Below, piece by piece: positions 30,591 to 38,850 of a stretch of 38,888 nucleotides of DNA. The number at the start of each line of letters is the position of its first letter. Position 1 is the first letter of the stretch. Source of the stretch: Candidatus Mediterraneibacter vanvlietii. Its GTDB lineage: Bacteria; Bacillota; Clostridia; Lachnospirales; Lachnospiraceae. The position numbers and the translations under genes were made by a program. The stretch spans positions 1-38,888 of the forward strand of contig DXGZ01000104.1 in NCBI GenBank assembly GCA_019113645.1, given 5' to 3'. Under the pieces are notes generated by a model, which was given only the letters and a program-made list of their open reading frames with translations, was not told where the DNA came from and ran no database searches.

Positions 30591-32528
30591 ATGGACGAAA
30601 GAGAAAGAAAGGGCGCGCGGCCGAGGCGCACCGGAATGAAAGATGCGCGCAGAAGGCGCCCTGACAGAAACGCCCAGCGGCCGACGGGTTCAGGTGCCCG
30701 CAGGCCAAAGCCTGTAAAAAGGAGCAGCAGAGCGAGGAGAAGACGGCGCAATGCGGTGATACGATGGCTGATTTTTATAGTTTTGATCATTGCTGCGATT
30801 GGTGGTTTCTTTATCTGGCAGCGATACGGTTCATCAAATGAGAAAGCCGATCTGGAACAATATTATGAGCTGGAAGAAGAGAACGATGTTGCGGTGATTG
30901 TGAACAATAATGTAGTCAGAAAATCAGATAATGCCGCGGAACAGCAGGGAGATACAGCGGTTTCGCCGGGAAAGATGTATGATGGCGAGTACTATATTGA
31001 ATATTCTGTTGTGCGCGATCAGATCAATAAACGCTTTTATTGGGATTCGAACGAAAATCTGCTGTTATATACTCTGCCGGAAGGAAACGTTACGGTGGAA
31101 GTGGGAAGCAGTGAATATACAGACATAACGGAAAACAAGAGCGAAGATTATGTGATTCTGAAAACAGAGGGCAGCACTGCGTATATTGCCCTTCCGTTCA
31201 TCCAGCAGTATACGAACATGGATTATACGGTCTATGATGATAATCCCGCCAGAGTAGTTGTTACATCAGAATGGGGAGAGATACAGACCGCAGAGCTGAG
31301 GCGGGATACGGAAGTCCGCTATCAGGGAGGCGTGAAGAGCCCGATCCTGACGGAGGTGTCCAAAGGTGATAAGGTTACGGTTCTGGAAGATGAAGACGAC
31401 TGGATGAAGGTTGGAACAGAAGACGGATTTGTGGGATATGTGAGGACAAGCTCACTTCGAGATATCACAGCAGAGACGATATCGAGAGAGTTTGATGAAC
31501 CGGTGTACACCAATATTACCAAAGACTATACGATTAATATGGCATGGCACAATGTGTCCAATTCTGATGCCAACAGCTATATACTGGAAACAATTGCGGA
31601 GACAAAAGGTCTTACAACTCTGGCGCCGACATGGTTCGGTCTGGCGGATACGGAAGGAAATATTTCTTCCCTTGCTGATGCGGATTATGTGAATTATGCA
31701 CATCAATCCAATCTTGAGGTGTGGGCTGTGCTGAGAGATTTCCATGGAGGAATTAATTCTTATGAGGAGACTTATGAAGTGCTCAGCCATACATCGAAGA
31801 GGACGCAGGTGATCAATCAGGTGATTGCGGCAGCGCTGGAGACAGGTGTCGATGGAATCAATCTGGACTTTGAACTGATATCCACAGAGTGCGGCGAGCA
31901 TTATATCCAGTTTGTGCGTGAACTGTCTGTGAGGTGCAGGCAAAACGGACTTGTATTTTCGGTGGATAATTATGTGCCGCAGCCGTATAATGAACATTAT
32001 GATATAGAAGAACAGGGCGCGGTTGCAGATTATGTTGTGATTATGGGTTATGACGAGCATACGGAAGGTTCCTATGAGGCGGGTTCTGTTGCATCCATCA
32101 GTTATCTGGAAAACGGTATTACGGATGCGTTGAATGATGTTCCTGCGGAGAAACTGATCGCGGGAATTCCGTTCTTTACCAGATTGTGGTTTGAAACTCC
32201 GAAAACAGAGGAAGAACTGGCACAGGAGCAGGGAACGGAGGCGGCTTCATATCCTAATAGTGTGAGCAGTTCTGCTTACGGGATGAATGATGCTGCTGAT
32301 ATCGTGTCGCAGGCCGGTGTTCAGGCTGAGTGGGATGACACGACAAAGCAGAATTATGCCCAGTGGGACGCGGACGGAGGAACTTACAAAATATGGCTGG
32401 AAGACAGCCAGTCGCTGGAAGAAAAACTGAAGGTTATCAAATCGAATAATCTGGCTGGAGTAGCCGAGTGGAGTCTTGGAATGGAAGACTCCAGTGTATG
32501 GGACCTGATTCTTCAATACGTGAACTGA
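30591..32528 (+). CDS. Membrane-anchored SH3/GH18 glycoside hydrolase (spore/cell-wall type)
   Basis: A 645-residue protein with a catalytic GH18 domain of the YaaH/YdhD kind, expected to act on peptidoglycan or cortex sugars. The first ~55 residues are an Arg-rich cytoplasmic tail, followed by one membrane helix (~57-80). A beta-rich region of about 120-220 precedes an SH3 domain (~230-295, LTEVSKGDKVTVLEDEDDWMKV). GH18 spans ~310 to the end, with the catalytic DGINLDFE (D421, D426, proton donor E428) and a late AGVAEWSLGMED. The SD GGAGGTG precedes ATG 30591. It is followed at once by cwlD with a hairpin between; neither is proved to share a transcript. Spore function is an inference from the neighbour. 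Confidence 0.87.
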   Translation: MDERERKGARPRRTGMKDARRRRPDRNAQRPTGSGARRPKPVKRSSRARRRRRNAVIRWLIFIVLIIAAIGGFFIWQRYGSSNEKADLEQYYELEEENDVAVIVNNNVVRKSDNAAEQQGDTAVSPGKMYDGEYYIEYSVVRDQINKRFYWDSNENLLLYTLPEGNVTVEVGSSEYTDITENKSEDYVILKTEGSTAYIALPFIQQYTNMDYTVYDDNPARVVVTSEWGEIQTAELRRDTEVRYQGGVKSPILTEVSKGDKVTVLEDEDDWMKVGTEDGFVGYVRTSSLRDITAETISREFDEPVYTNITKDYTINMAWHNVSNSDANSYILETIAETKGLTTLAPTWFGLADTEGNISSLADADYVNYAHQSNLEVWAVLRDFHGGINSYEETYEVLSHTSKRTQVINQVIAAALETGVDGINLDFELISTECGEHYIQFVRELSVRCRQNGLVFSVDNYVPQPYNEHYDIEEQGAVADYVVIMGYDEHTEGSYEAGSVASISYLENGITDALNDVPAEKLIAGIPFFTRLWFETPKTEEELAQEQGTEAASYPNSVSSSAYGMNDAADIVSQAGVQAEWDDTTKQNYAQWDADGGTYKIWLEDSQSLEEKLKVIKSNNLAGVAEWSLGMEDSSVWDLILQYVN

Positions 32529-32533
32529 AAGAG

Positions 32534-32584
32534 ACATCCCCTTTTTGCATATATATTAATATATGAAAAAAGGGGGTGTTTTTT
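32534..32584 (+). terminator. Terminator whose 3' arm carries the cwlD SD
   Basis: ACATCCCCTTTTT at 32534 pairs with AAAAAAGGGGGTGT ending at 32579, continued by CATATA/TATATG (19 bp in all, one mismatch), then six Ts. The SD AGGGGGTG of cwlD (32571-32578) is in the stem and the start codon is 32587. Confidence 0.75.
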
Positions 32585-32586
32585 AT

Positions 32587-33297
32587 ATGAAGAAAACGGG
32601 CTGTATTTTAATGGCGGCAGTGCTGATGGCGTTGATTCTGGCGTGCCGGGGTGCGGGCAAGATTTTGAAAAGCAGTTTCACGGAGACAACGACTGGAGTT
32701 CCGGACAGCGGTACAAAGAAGCGGCTGGTTGTTCTGGACGCAGGACATGGAGGAATGGATTGCGGAAAAGTTGGTGCTAATGGAATTGAAGAAAAAGAAG
32801 TGAATTTAAAAATAACAAAATTAACAGAAAAGTTTCTGACACAAGACGGGATAGATGTGGTTTTAACCAGAACGGATGATGAGCGGCTGGCGGATTCGCA
32901 GGTGGAGGATCTGGAAAAGCGGGTCGAGATTATGAATGAGAGTGAAGCGGCGCTTGTGGTCAGCATTCATCAGAACAGTTACAGCGATCCCTCTGTCAGT
33001 GGTGCGCAGGTGTTCTATTGTACGGGATCAGAAGAAGGGGAGGCGGCAGCAGGGCTGCTTCAGGAAAAGCTGAATGAGATGAATCCGGAACATCAGAAAG
33101 AAATCAAGGCCAATGACACATACTACATACTAAAAAATACGCGCGTGCCGGTTGTTATTGTGGAGTGCGGATTTCTCAGCAATTATGAGGAGGCGGAAAA
33201 GCTCGCCGGAGAGGAGTACCAGACAATAGTTGCGGAAGTGGTTGCGGATGGGGTGGTGTCATATATTGAATCGGGAGAAGAGCTGTTTTCCAGGTGA
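32587..33297 (+). CDS. cwlD: N-acetylmuramoyl-L-alanine amidase CwlD
   Basis: A 236-residue amidase_3 zinc enzyme that strips stem peptides from muramic acid in the spore cortex. An N-terminal membrane anchor or signal helix is followed by VVLDAGHGGMDCG (zinc His54), a catalytic-fold EKEVNL, SIHQN (second zinc-site His) and VVIVECGFLSN with catalytic Glu193. It has no extra binding domain, as usual for CwlD. ATG 32587 uses SD AGGGGGTG; the in-frame ATG at 32563 is within the hairpin. No promoter can be fitted between the GH18 stop and this ATG other than inside GH18. Confidence 0.9.
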   Translation: MKKTGCILMAAVLMALILACRGAGKILKSSFTETTTGVPDSGTKKRLVVLDAGHGGMDCGKVGANGIEEKEVNLKITKLTEKFLTQDGIDVVLTRTDDERLADSQVEDLEKRVEIMNESEAALVVSIHQNSYSDPSVSGAQVFYCTGSEEGEAAAGLLQEKLNEMNPEHQKEIKANDTYYILKNTRVPVVIVECGFLSNYEEAEKLAGEEYQTIVAEVVADGVVSYIESGEELFSR

Positions 33298-33381
33298 GAG
33301 GATGAAGCCTGGGAACCTCAGGATGCTCTGCGCCTGACGATGAACCGGGATAAAATGGTTTTTTTTTAAAACAAATGATGC

Positions 33382-33397
33382 TATAATGGATTTTATG
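33382..33397 (+). promoter_or_regulatory. -10 box abutting the Sua5 start (possible leaderless mRNA)
   Basis: TATAAT at 33382-33387 is seven bases before ATG 33395, so transcription would begin at or beside the start codon. The -35 position is a poly-T stretch (about 33359-33364), a weak match. No SD is visible before the ATG. Confidence 0.4.
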
Positions 33398-34921
33398 GAA
33401 ACAAAAATAAGAAAAATAGATAAAAATCAAATAGAGCAAAAGATTATTGAAGAGGCGGGCGAAGTGCTCAGGGAAGGCGGTCTGGTTGCCTTCCCGACGG
33501 AGACGGTCTATGGATTAGGGGCTGATGCGCTTCAGGAGGAGGCAGCCCGAAAGACTTATGAAGCAAAAGGCCGCCCTTCGGATAATCCTCTGATTGTTCA
33601 TATTGCAGATTATGAGGATTTGAAAAAGATCGCAGTCAATATCCCGGCAGAGACCGACATACTGGCTGCGCATTTTTGGCCTGGACCGCTGACCATGATA
33701 TTTGAGAAGAGTGATGTGGTTCCTTATGGCACCACCGGGGGGCTGGATACAGTAGCAGTACGCATGCCGGTGGATCCTGTTGCGCAGGCATTGATCCGTG
33801 CGGCGGGTGGTTTTGTGTCTGCGCCCAGCGCCAATACTTCGGGGCGTCCGAGTCCGACAACTGCACAGCATGTTGAAGAGGACCTTGCCGGGAAAATTGA
33901 TATGATTATTGATGGGGGGACTGTGGATATCGGGCTGGAATCAACGATTCTTGACATGACGGTGACTCCGCCGATGATTCTCCGCCCGGGTGCTGTGACA
34001 GCTGAGATGTTTGAGGAAGTAATCGGACCTGTCAGCATAGATGAAACGCTGCTCGGTGATGAAAGCGAAAAAGCACCGAAAGCACCGGGGATGAAATACA
34101 GACATTATGCGCCGAAAGCAAAACTTATGATTGTGGAAGGTGATCTCAGGGAAGAGATTCTCGCGATCCGACAGCTTACTTATGCGGCGCATCGGGAGAA
34201 TCGGAAAGTAGGCGTGATAGCGACAAATGAGACTCTTCCGTTTTATAATTATGGAATTGTCAAAAATATCGGGACCCGGGAGAATGAGAAGACGATCGCA
34301 CATGGGCTGTATCGGGTTTTGCGGGAGTTTGACGAGGAAGATGTGGAGGAGATTTACAGCGAGTCCTTTGCGGCGCAGGGGATCGGCAAAGCGATCATGA
34401 ACCGGTTGGAAAAGGCGGCAGGACATCTGAGGATTCCGGCTTCTGTTATAATTGCGAAGCAGAAATACCGTACGGTGACGTTTGTGAGTCGGACGGATTC
34501 GGCAAGAGGACCAATGGCGGCGGAAATGCTGCGGCAATATGATCTGAAACAGGAGTACGTGATTAATTCCCGCGGAATTATAGTGCTGTTCCCTGAACCG
34601 GCGAATCAGAAGGCGGAGGCGATTATGAAAAGCGCGCAGATGACGCTGGAAAATCACATATCGCGCCAGTTTGATGAGGATAATATTCAGGATGATACTC
34701 TTGTGCTGGCAATTGAGGAATCGCAGAAAGAGAAGCTTTTGTCAGAGTATGGAGAAAACGGCAATATATATACTTTGAATGAATTCATAGAAGATGATAC
34801 GGAAATTCCGGATCCGTATGGCAAGCCTCTGGCTGCGTACGGAGAATGCTATGAAATACTGAGCGGGCTTGTGGCAAAGCTCGCAGATAAACTTGATTCA
34901 CTTGCGGAGGAAGAAAAATGA
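33395..34921 (+). CDS. L-threonylcarbamoyladenylate synthase (Sua5) fused to a Cys-less LMW-phosphatase domain
   Basis: A 508-residue protein. Residues 1-~210 form the YrdC domain ([43 protein letters not shown]), which makes threonylcarbamoyl-AMP for the t6A tRNA modification. [12 protein letters not shown] introduces the Sua5-specific domain to ~345. From ~358 to the end is a low-molecular-weight tyrosine/arginine-phosphatase-like domain, but its C-x5-R loop reads V-S-R-T-D-S-A-R, so the catalytic Cys is Ser365 while Arg371 and the general-acid Asp473 (DPYG) remain. In Bacillus, ywlC and ywlE (Sua5 and an arginine phosphatase) are near neighbours; here they are one protein and the second half is predicted inactive. 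It leads a tight operon; its stop overlaps upp (ATGA). Confidence 0.9.
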   Translation: METKIRKIDKNQIEQKIIEEAGEVLREGGLVAFPTETVYGLGADALQEEAARKTYEAKGRPSDNPLIVHIADYEDLKKIAVNIPAETDILAAHFWPGPLTMIFEKSDVVPYGTTGGLDTVAVRMPVDPVAQALIRAAGGFVSAPSANTSGRPSPTTAQHVEEDLAGKIDMIIDGGTVDIGLESTILDMTVTPPMILRPGAVTAEMFEEVIGPVSIDETLLGDESEKAPKAPGMKYRHYAPKAKLMIVEGDLREEILAIRQLTYAAHRENRKVGVIATNETLPFYNYGIVKNIGTRENEKTIAHGLYRVLREFDEEDVEEIYSESFAAQGIGKAIMNRLEKAAGHLRIPASVIIAKQKYRTVTFVSRTDSARGPMAAEMLRQYDLKQEYVINSRGIIVLFPEPANQKAEAIMKSAQMTLENHISRQFDEDNIQDDTLVLAIEESQKEKLLSEYGENGNIYTLNEFIEDDTEIPDPYGKPLAAYGECYEILSGLVAKLADKLDSLAEEEK

Positions 34922-35550
34922 CAGGTAAAATTATGGTAATGGATCACCCGCTGATCACACACAAGATTAATTATATTCGACAGGAGGGGGTTGGAACAAA
35001 AGAGTTCCGCGAGATGATCGGAGAGGTTGCTCAGCTTATGTGCTATGAGGCAACGAGAGATCTGAAAATGCAGGAAGTTACAATTAAGACGCCGATTGCT
35101 GAAATGAAAGGCAAGATGCTTTCCGGAAAAAAACTTGCGATTGTACCCATTCTCAGAGCGGGACTTGGTATGGTGGATGGAATGCTTTCCCTGATTCCGG
35201 CCGCCAAGGTGGGCCATATCGGTCTTTATCGTGACCCGGAGACTCTGGAACCTGTTGAATATTACTGCAAGCTGCCTGCTGACTGCGAGGAGAGAGAAGT
35301 GTTCGTGGTTGATCCCATGCTCGCAACAGGCGGATCCAGTGTGGCGGCCATCAGGATGCTGAAAGAAAAAGGAGTGAAGAATATCCGCTTCCTGTGTATT
35401 CTCGCTGCGCCTGAAGGAGTGGAAAGAATGCAGAAAGAGCACCCGGATGTGGACCTCTACATCGGTGCGCTGGATGAAAAGCTGAATGATCACGGGTACA
35501 TTGTGCCCGGACTGGGTGATGCGGGTGACCGTATCTTCGGTACAAAATAA
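34918..35550 (+). CDS. upp: Uracil phosphoribosyltransferase
   Basis: A 210-residue pyrimidine salvage enzyme that joins uracil to PRPP to give UMP. Visible blocks are [13 protein letters not shown] at the N-terminus, the PILRAGLGM loop, and the PRPP-binding [13 protein letters not shown]. The end [16 protein letters not shown] binds uracil. Length is standard. Its ATG overlaps the Sua5-fusion stop by four bases, so translation is coupled. The Sua5-upp-dCMP deaminase order is common in Firmicutes. Confidence 0.96.
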   Translation: MTGKIMVMDHPLITHKINYIRQEGVGTKEFREMIGEVAQLMCYEATRDLKMQEVTIKTPIAEMKGKMLSGKKLAIVPILRAGLGMVDGMLSLIPAAKVGHIGLYRDPETLEPVEYYCKLPADCEEREVFVVDPMLATGGSSVAAIRMLKEKGVKNIRFLCILAAPEGVERMQKEHPDVDLYIGALDEKLNDHGYIVPGLGDAGDRIFGTK

Positions 35551-35567
35551 TAAAGGAGATGGGGACT

Positions 35568-36056
35568 ATGTCGGAAAAGAGGACGGATTATTTATCGTGG
35601 GATGAGTATTTCATGGGAGTGGCGATGCTTTCCGGGATGCGCTCGAAAGATCCGAATACGCAGGTTGGATGCTGCATTGTAAGTCAGGATAACAAAATAT
35701 TATCAATGGGCTATAATGGCTTCCCGATCGGCTGTTCTGATGACGAGTTCCCATGGGCGCGTGACGGTGAAGACCCGCTGGAGACAAAGTATGTATATTC
35801 AACGCACAGTGAACTGAACGCAATTCTGAATTACAGCGGTGGGAGTCTGGCTGGTGCTAAACTCTATGTCACGCTGTTCCCCTGCAATGAGTGTGCGAAG
35901 GCGATCATACAGTCGGGGATAAAAGAAGTGATATATGACTGTGACAAGTATGCGGATACTCCTGGCGTGAAGGCGTCAAAACGTATGATGGACGCTTCGG
36001 GAGTGAAATATCATCAGTATCAAAGGACACAGAGAAAGATAGAGATTGAATTATGA
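35568..36056 (+). CDS. Deoxycytidylate (dCMP) deaminase
   Basis: A 162-residue zinc enzyme converting dCMP to dUMP for thymidylate synthesis (ComEB family). The zinc site is H80-S-E82 (THSELNAI) and PCNEC with C106 and C109. NTQVGCCIV and GYNGFPIGCSDDEFPW are the conserved substrate regions. ATG 35568 is preferred because AAAGGAG abuts the ATG at 35559 and gives proper spacing only to the later start. The stop overlaps the fumarase alpha start. It is cytoplasmic and follows upp. Confidence 0.93.
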   Translation: MSEKRTDYLSWDEYFMGVAMLSGMRSKDPNTQVGCCIVSQDNKILSMGYNGFPIGCSDDEFPWARDGEDPLETKYVYSTHSELNAILNYSGGSLAGAKLYVTLFPCNECAKAIIQSGIKEVIYDCDKYADTPGVKASKRMMDASGVKYHQYQRTQRKIEIEL

Positions 36057-36898
36057 TACGTACGGTTCAGACAAATGATATTGTAGAAAACATCAAGGAA
36101 ATGTGCATTGAGGCGAATTATTTCCTGTCAGATGACATGTGTGAGACGATGCGGCTGGCCAAAGAACAGGAGAAGTCTCCCCTCGGGAAGCAGATTCTCG
36201 GTCAGCTTCAGGAAAATCTGTCCATTGCAGCGGAAGATATGATACCGATCTGCCAGGATACAGGCATGGCCGTTGTGTTCCTTGAGATCGGGCAGGATGT
36301 GCATCTTGAAGGAGGTGCGCTGGAAGATGCTGTCAACGAAGGAGTGCGGAGAGGCTACGCAGAAGGATTTCTGAGAAAATCAGTGGTAAATGATCCGCTG
36401 ATTCGCGAAAATACAAAAGATAATACGCCGGCTGTTATCCATACGCGTATTGTGCCGGGAGATAAGGTTAAGATCACGATCGCCCCGAAGGGGTTCGGGA
36501 GCGAAAATATGAGCAGAGTGTTCATGCTGAAACCGGCCGAGGGAATAGAAGGCGTGAAGAATGCAGTTCTTACGGCGGTGAAAGATGCGGGGCCGAATGC
36601 CTGTCCTCCGATGGTGGTCGGAGTCGGTATAGGCGGCACCTTTGAAAAGTGCGCAGTTATGGCAAAAGAAGCGCTGACCAGAGAGACGGGGAAACATTCC
36701 GAGATCCCCTATGTGCGGGAGATGGAGGAAGAACTCCTGGCGAGAATCAACGGGCTGGGAATCGGACCGGGAGGCCTCGGCGGGACGACAACGGCGCTGG
36801 CGGTTCATATTAATACTTACCCTACTCATATAGCGGGGCTGCCTGTGGCTGTGAATATCTGCTGTCATGTGAACCGGCACGTGGTTCGCGTGATATGA
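36053..36898 (+). CDS. Class I fumarate hydratase, alpha subunit
   Basis: A 281-residue iron-sulfur hydro-lyase subunit for fumarate/malate (or L-tartrate) conversion. Candidate cluster cysteines are C67 (CQDTG), C184 (NACPPM) and C270/C271 (ICCHVNRH). MVVGVGIGGTFEK and GLGIGPGGLGGTTTALAV are typical. It starts by ATGA overlap with the dCMP deaminase. The beta subunit follows but with a terminator-like hairpin overlapping this gene's 3' end. Fumarase is named because the operon has no tartrate genes; tartrate dehydratase is possible. Confidence 0.88.
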   Translation: MIRTVQTNDIVENIKEMCIEANYFLSDDMCETMRLAKEQEKSPLGKQILGQLQENLSIAAEDMIPICQDTGMAVVFLEIGQDVHLEGGALEDAVNEGVRRGYAEGFLRKSVVNDPLIRENTKDNTPAVIHTRIVPGDKVKITIAPKGFGSENMSRVFMLKPAEGIEGVKNAVLTAVKDAGPNACPPMVVGVGIGGTFEKCAVMAKEALTRETGKHSEIPYVREMEEELLARINGLGIGPGGLGGTTTALAVHINTYPTHIAGLPVAVNICCHVNRHVVRVI

Positions 36899-36916
36899 TT
36901 AAGTGCCGGCTTTTTT
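36874..36916 (+). terminator. Terminator-like hairpin between fumarase subunits
   Basis: CCGGCAC at 36874-36880 (inside the alpha coding region) pairs with GTGCCGG at 36903-36909, then CTTTTTTT follows. The loop is 22 bases. It would lower expression of the beta subunit and PlsC unless read through. Confidence 0.6.
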
Positions 36917-36958
36917 TGATGTCTCCTTGAGATGAGTTTGGCGAGAAAGGACAGTGCT

Positions 36959-37525
36959 ATGGATAAATATATAAAAGCGCCGATAGATAAAAAAGACACG
37001 GCGGGCCTCAGGGCAGGAGATTATGTTTATATAACGGGAACCGTTTATACCGCGCGCGACGCGGCTCACAAAAGAATGTATGATATACTTGCAGAAGGCG
37101 GGGATCTGCCGATAGATCTTGCCGGACAGGTGATCTATTATATGGGACCGTCTCCGGCGAGAGAAGGCAGAGTTATCGGGTCGGCTGGACCGACTACGGC
37201 GAGCAGAATGGATAAGTATACGCCGCAGCTGCTGGATCTTGGCATGGGTGCCATGATCGGCAAAGGGAAACGGAGCCCGGAGGTGATTGAAGCAATTAAG
37301 AGGAATGGGGCTGTATATTTTGCTGCCGTGGGCGGCGCAGGTGCGCTTTTGTCCAAATGCATAACTGCCTCGGAAGTGGTGGCGTATGATGATCTTGGTA
37401 CAGAGGCGATCAGAAAACTTACAGTAAAGGATTTCCCTGCCATCGTGGTGATAGACAGCGAGGGCAATAATCTGTATGAAACAGCCATAAAGGAATACTG
37501 TCAGGCGGAGGAAGCAAAAGGATGA
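36959..37525 (+). CDS. Class I fumarate hydratase, beta subunit
   Basis: A 188-residue partner of the alpha subunit. YITGTVYTARDAAHKRMYDIL and GQVIYYMGPSPAREG near the N-terminus and SAGPTTASRMDKYTP mark the beta family. The C-terminus reads AYDDLGTEAIRKLTV. ATG 36959 is chosen over 36932 since AAAGGA lies eight bases before it. The alpha subunit ends 60 bases upstream. Its stop overlaps the plsC start (ATGA). Confidence 0.88.
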   Translation: MDKYIKAPIDKKDTAGLRAGDYVYITGTVYTARDAAHKRMYDILAEGGDLPIDLAGQVIYYMGPSPAREGRVIGSAGPTTASRMDKYTPQLLDLGMGAMIGKGKRSPEVIEAIKRNGAVYFAAVGGAGALLSKCITASEVVAYDDLGTEAIRKLTVKDFPAIVVIDSEGNNLYETAIKEYCQAEEAKG

Positions 37526-38232
37526 AACGAATACTTTTAATGGTGGCGAGAAACATCTTTCTGGTTCCGTATGCCTGGATTCGACTGTGCTACCGTGCTG
37601 CGCATGTGGATAAATATACGGAAGAAGATCTGTATGCGTTTCTGAAATGGATTGACCTGCATGCCAACAGAGGCGGAAATGTAAATATTGACGTGCACGG
37701 TCTGGAGAATCTTCCGAAAGAAAACGGGTTTATGTTTTTTCCGAATCATCAGGGGCTGTATGATGTCCTTGCGATTATAGAAGCTTGTCCGCGTCCGTTT
37801 TCCGTGGTCGCAAAAAAAGAAATAGCCGATATTCCGTTTTTGAAGCAGGTTTTTGCGTGTATGAAAGCCTATATGCTTGACCGCGAAGATGTCCGTCAGG
37901 CGATGCAGGTTATAATAGAAGTAACGAAACAGGTAAAGAAAGGAAGAAACTACCTGATTTTTGCTGAAGGCACACGATCGAAAAAGGGAAATCAGCTGGG
38001 GACATTTAAAGGAGGAAGCTTTAAGGCGGCGTCGAAAGCCAGATGTCCGATCGTTCCTGTGGCATTGATTGATTCCTTTAAACCTTTTGATACAAATACA
38101 ATCAAGCCGGTAACCGTGCAGGTACATTTTATGAAGCCGCTTTTATACGAAGATTATAAGGAAATGAAGACAACAGAAATCGCGGCTCTCGTAGAAAAGC
38201 GTATTCAGGAAACAATTAATGCGAATATCTAA
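37522..38232 (+). CDS. plsC: 1-acyl-sn-glycerol-3-phosphate acyltransferase
   Basis: A 236-residue membrane-associated acyltransferase that makes phosphatidic acid. Motif I NHQGLYD has H76 and D81, and motif III is FAEGTRSKKG with E149 and R152. A hydrophobic N-terminal stretch (~1-25) precedes them. It starts by four-base overlap with the fumarase beta gene and ends the operon; only 18 bases separate its stop from the tRNA promoter, with no clear terminator. Length fits the family. Confidence 0.92.
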   Translation: MKRILLMVARNIFLVPYAWIRLCYRAAHVDKYTEEDLYAFLKWIDLHANRGGNVNIDVHGLENLPKENGFMFFPNHQGLYDVLAIIEACPRPFSVVAKKEIADIPFLKQVFACMKAYMLDREDVRQAMQVIIEVTKQVKKGRNYLIFAEGTRSKKGNQLGTFKGGSFKAASKARCPIVPVALIDSFKPFDTNTIKPVTVQVHFMKPLLYEDYKEMKTTEIAALVEKRIQETINANI

Positions 38233-38250
38233 AATATTTGAAAAATAGCG

Positions 38251-38279
38251 TTGACATTGTCAACTGGTTTTAGTATAAT
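38251..38279 (+). promoter_or_regulatory. Promoter of tRNA-Ser
   Basis: Consensus TTGACA (38251-38256) and TATAAT (38274-38279) with a 17-base spacer. The leader contains a small hairpin (CCGTA...TACGG near 38314-38331). Confidence 0.8.
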
Positions 38280-38345
38280 AAATTCCGCACCGTTGGTGTT
38301 AATTGAATAACTGCCGTATGAAATGTACGGTCCTATTCAGTATCA

Positions 38346-38433
38346 GGAGAAATACTCAAGAGGCTGAAGAGGCGCCCCTGCTAAGGGTGTAGGTCGGGAA
38401 ACCGGCGCGAGGGTTCAAATCCCTCTTTCTCCG
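38346..38433 (+). tRNA. tRNA-Ser (GCT)
   Basis: An 88-base class II tRNA. The 7-bp acceptor stem is GGAGAAA with TTTCTCC and discriminator G. The anticodon stem-loop CGCCC-CTGCTAA-GGGTG presents GCT (38380-38382), reading AGC/AGU. A long variable arm and a GAGGG-TTCAAAT-CCCTC T-arm follow. No CCA is encoded. It is a single gene with its own promoter and terminator. Confidence 0.95.
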
Positions 38434-38452
38434 TTTGATATTATCTGAAAAG

Positions 38453-38478
38453 ACTACTGGAGAATCCCAGTAGTTTTT
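38453..38478 (+). terminator. Terminator of tRNA-Ser
   Basis: ACTACTGG at 38453-38460 pairs with CCAGTAGT at 38467-38474, followed by a T-run. Confidence 0.8.
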
Positions 38479-38568
38479 GTATGTTAAATGTTAAATTGTG
38501 GATAATATCATGTAAAAATACCATATCTGGTAGTCAAAAGAAAAACTTGAAAAAGTTGTAAAAAACAG

Positions 38569-38679
38569 TTGACAAATGACAGACGAAATGGTATTATGTT
38601 TAAGCTGACTCGTGAGGGACAGCAAAACAAAGAAAAAAATAAAAAAGTGCTTGACAAACGAAAAACGCTTTGATATAAT
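38569..38679 (+). promoter_or_regulatory. Tandem rRNA promoters P1 and P2
   Basis: P1: TTGACA 38569-38574 with TATTAT 38592-38597. P2: TTGACA 38651-38656 with TATAAT 38674-38679. Both spacers are 17 bases. The next ~170 bases are the rRNA leader, with a typical AACCTTGATAACTGAACA and a processing-type hairpin (GAAAATTTC with GAGAAAATTTC near 38744-38770). No gene lies in it. Confidence 0.85.
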
Positions 38680-38850
38680 ATCAAAGCTGTCGCTTGAAAA
38701 GAACGACAGGAACCTTGATAACTGAACAATAGACAACAACCCTTGAAAATTTCTTTGAAGAGAAAATTTCTAAGAACGGTTCATACGAACCAAACAACAG
38801 TAAAAAGGGAAGAATCAGCTAGTAGTTAATTCTGAACTGGAAACAAACAC

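Noticed and set aside
33395-34921. Frameshift or misassembly joining two separate genes (Sua5 and phosphatase)
   Set aside because: One continuous frame with a natural linker and no stop/SD at the junction; the stop then couples to upp as in intact operons.
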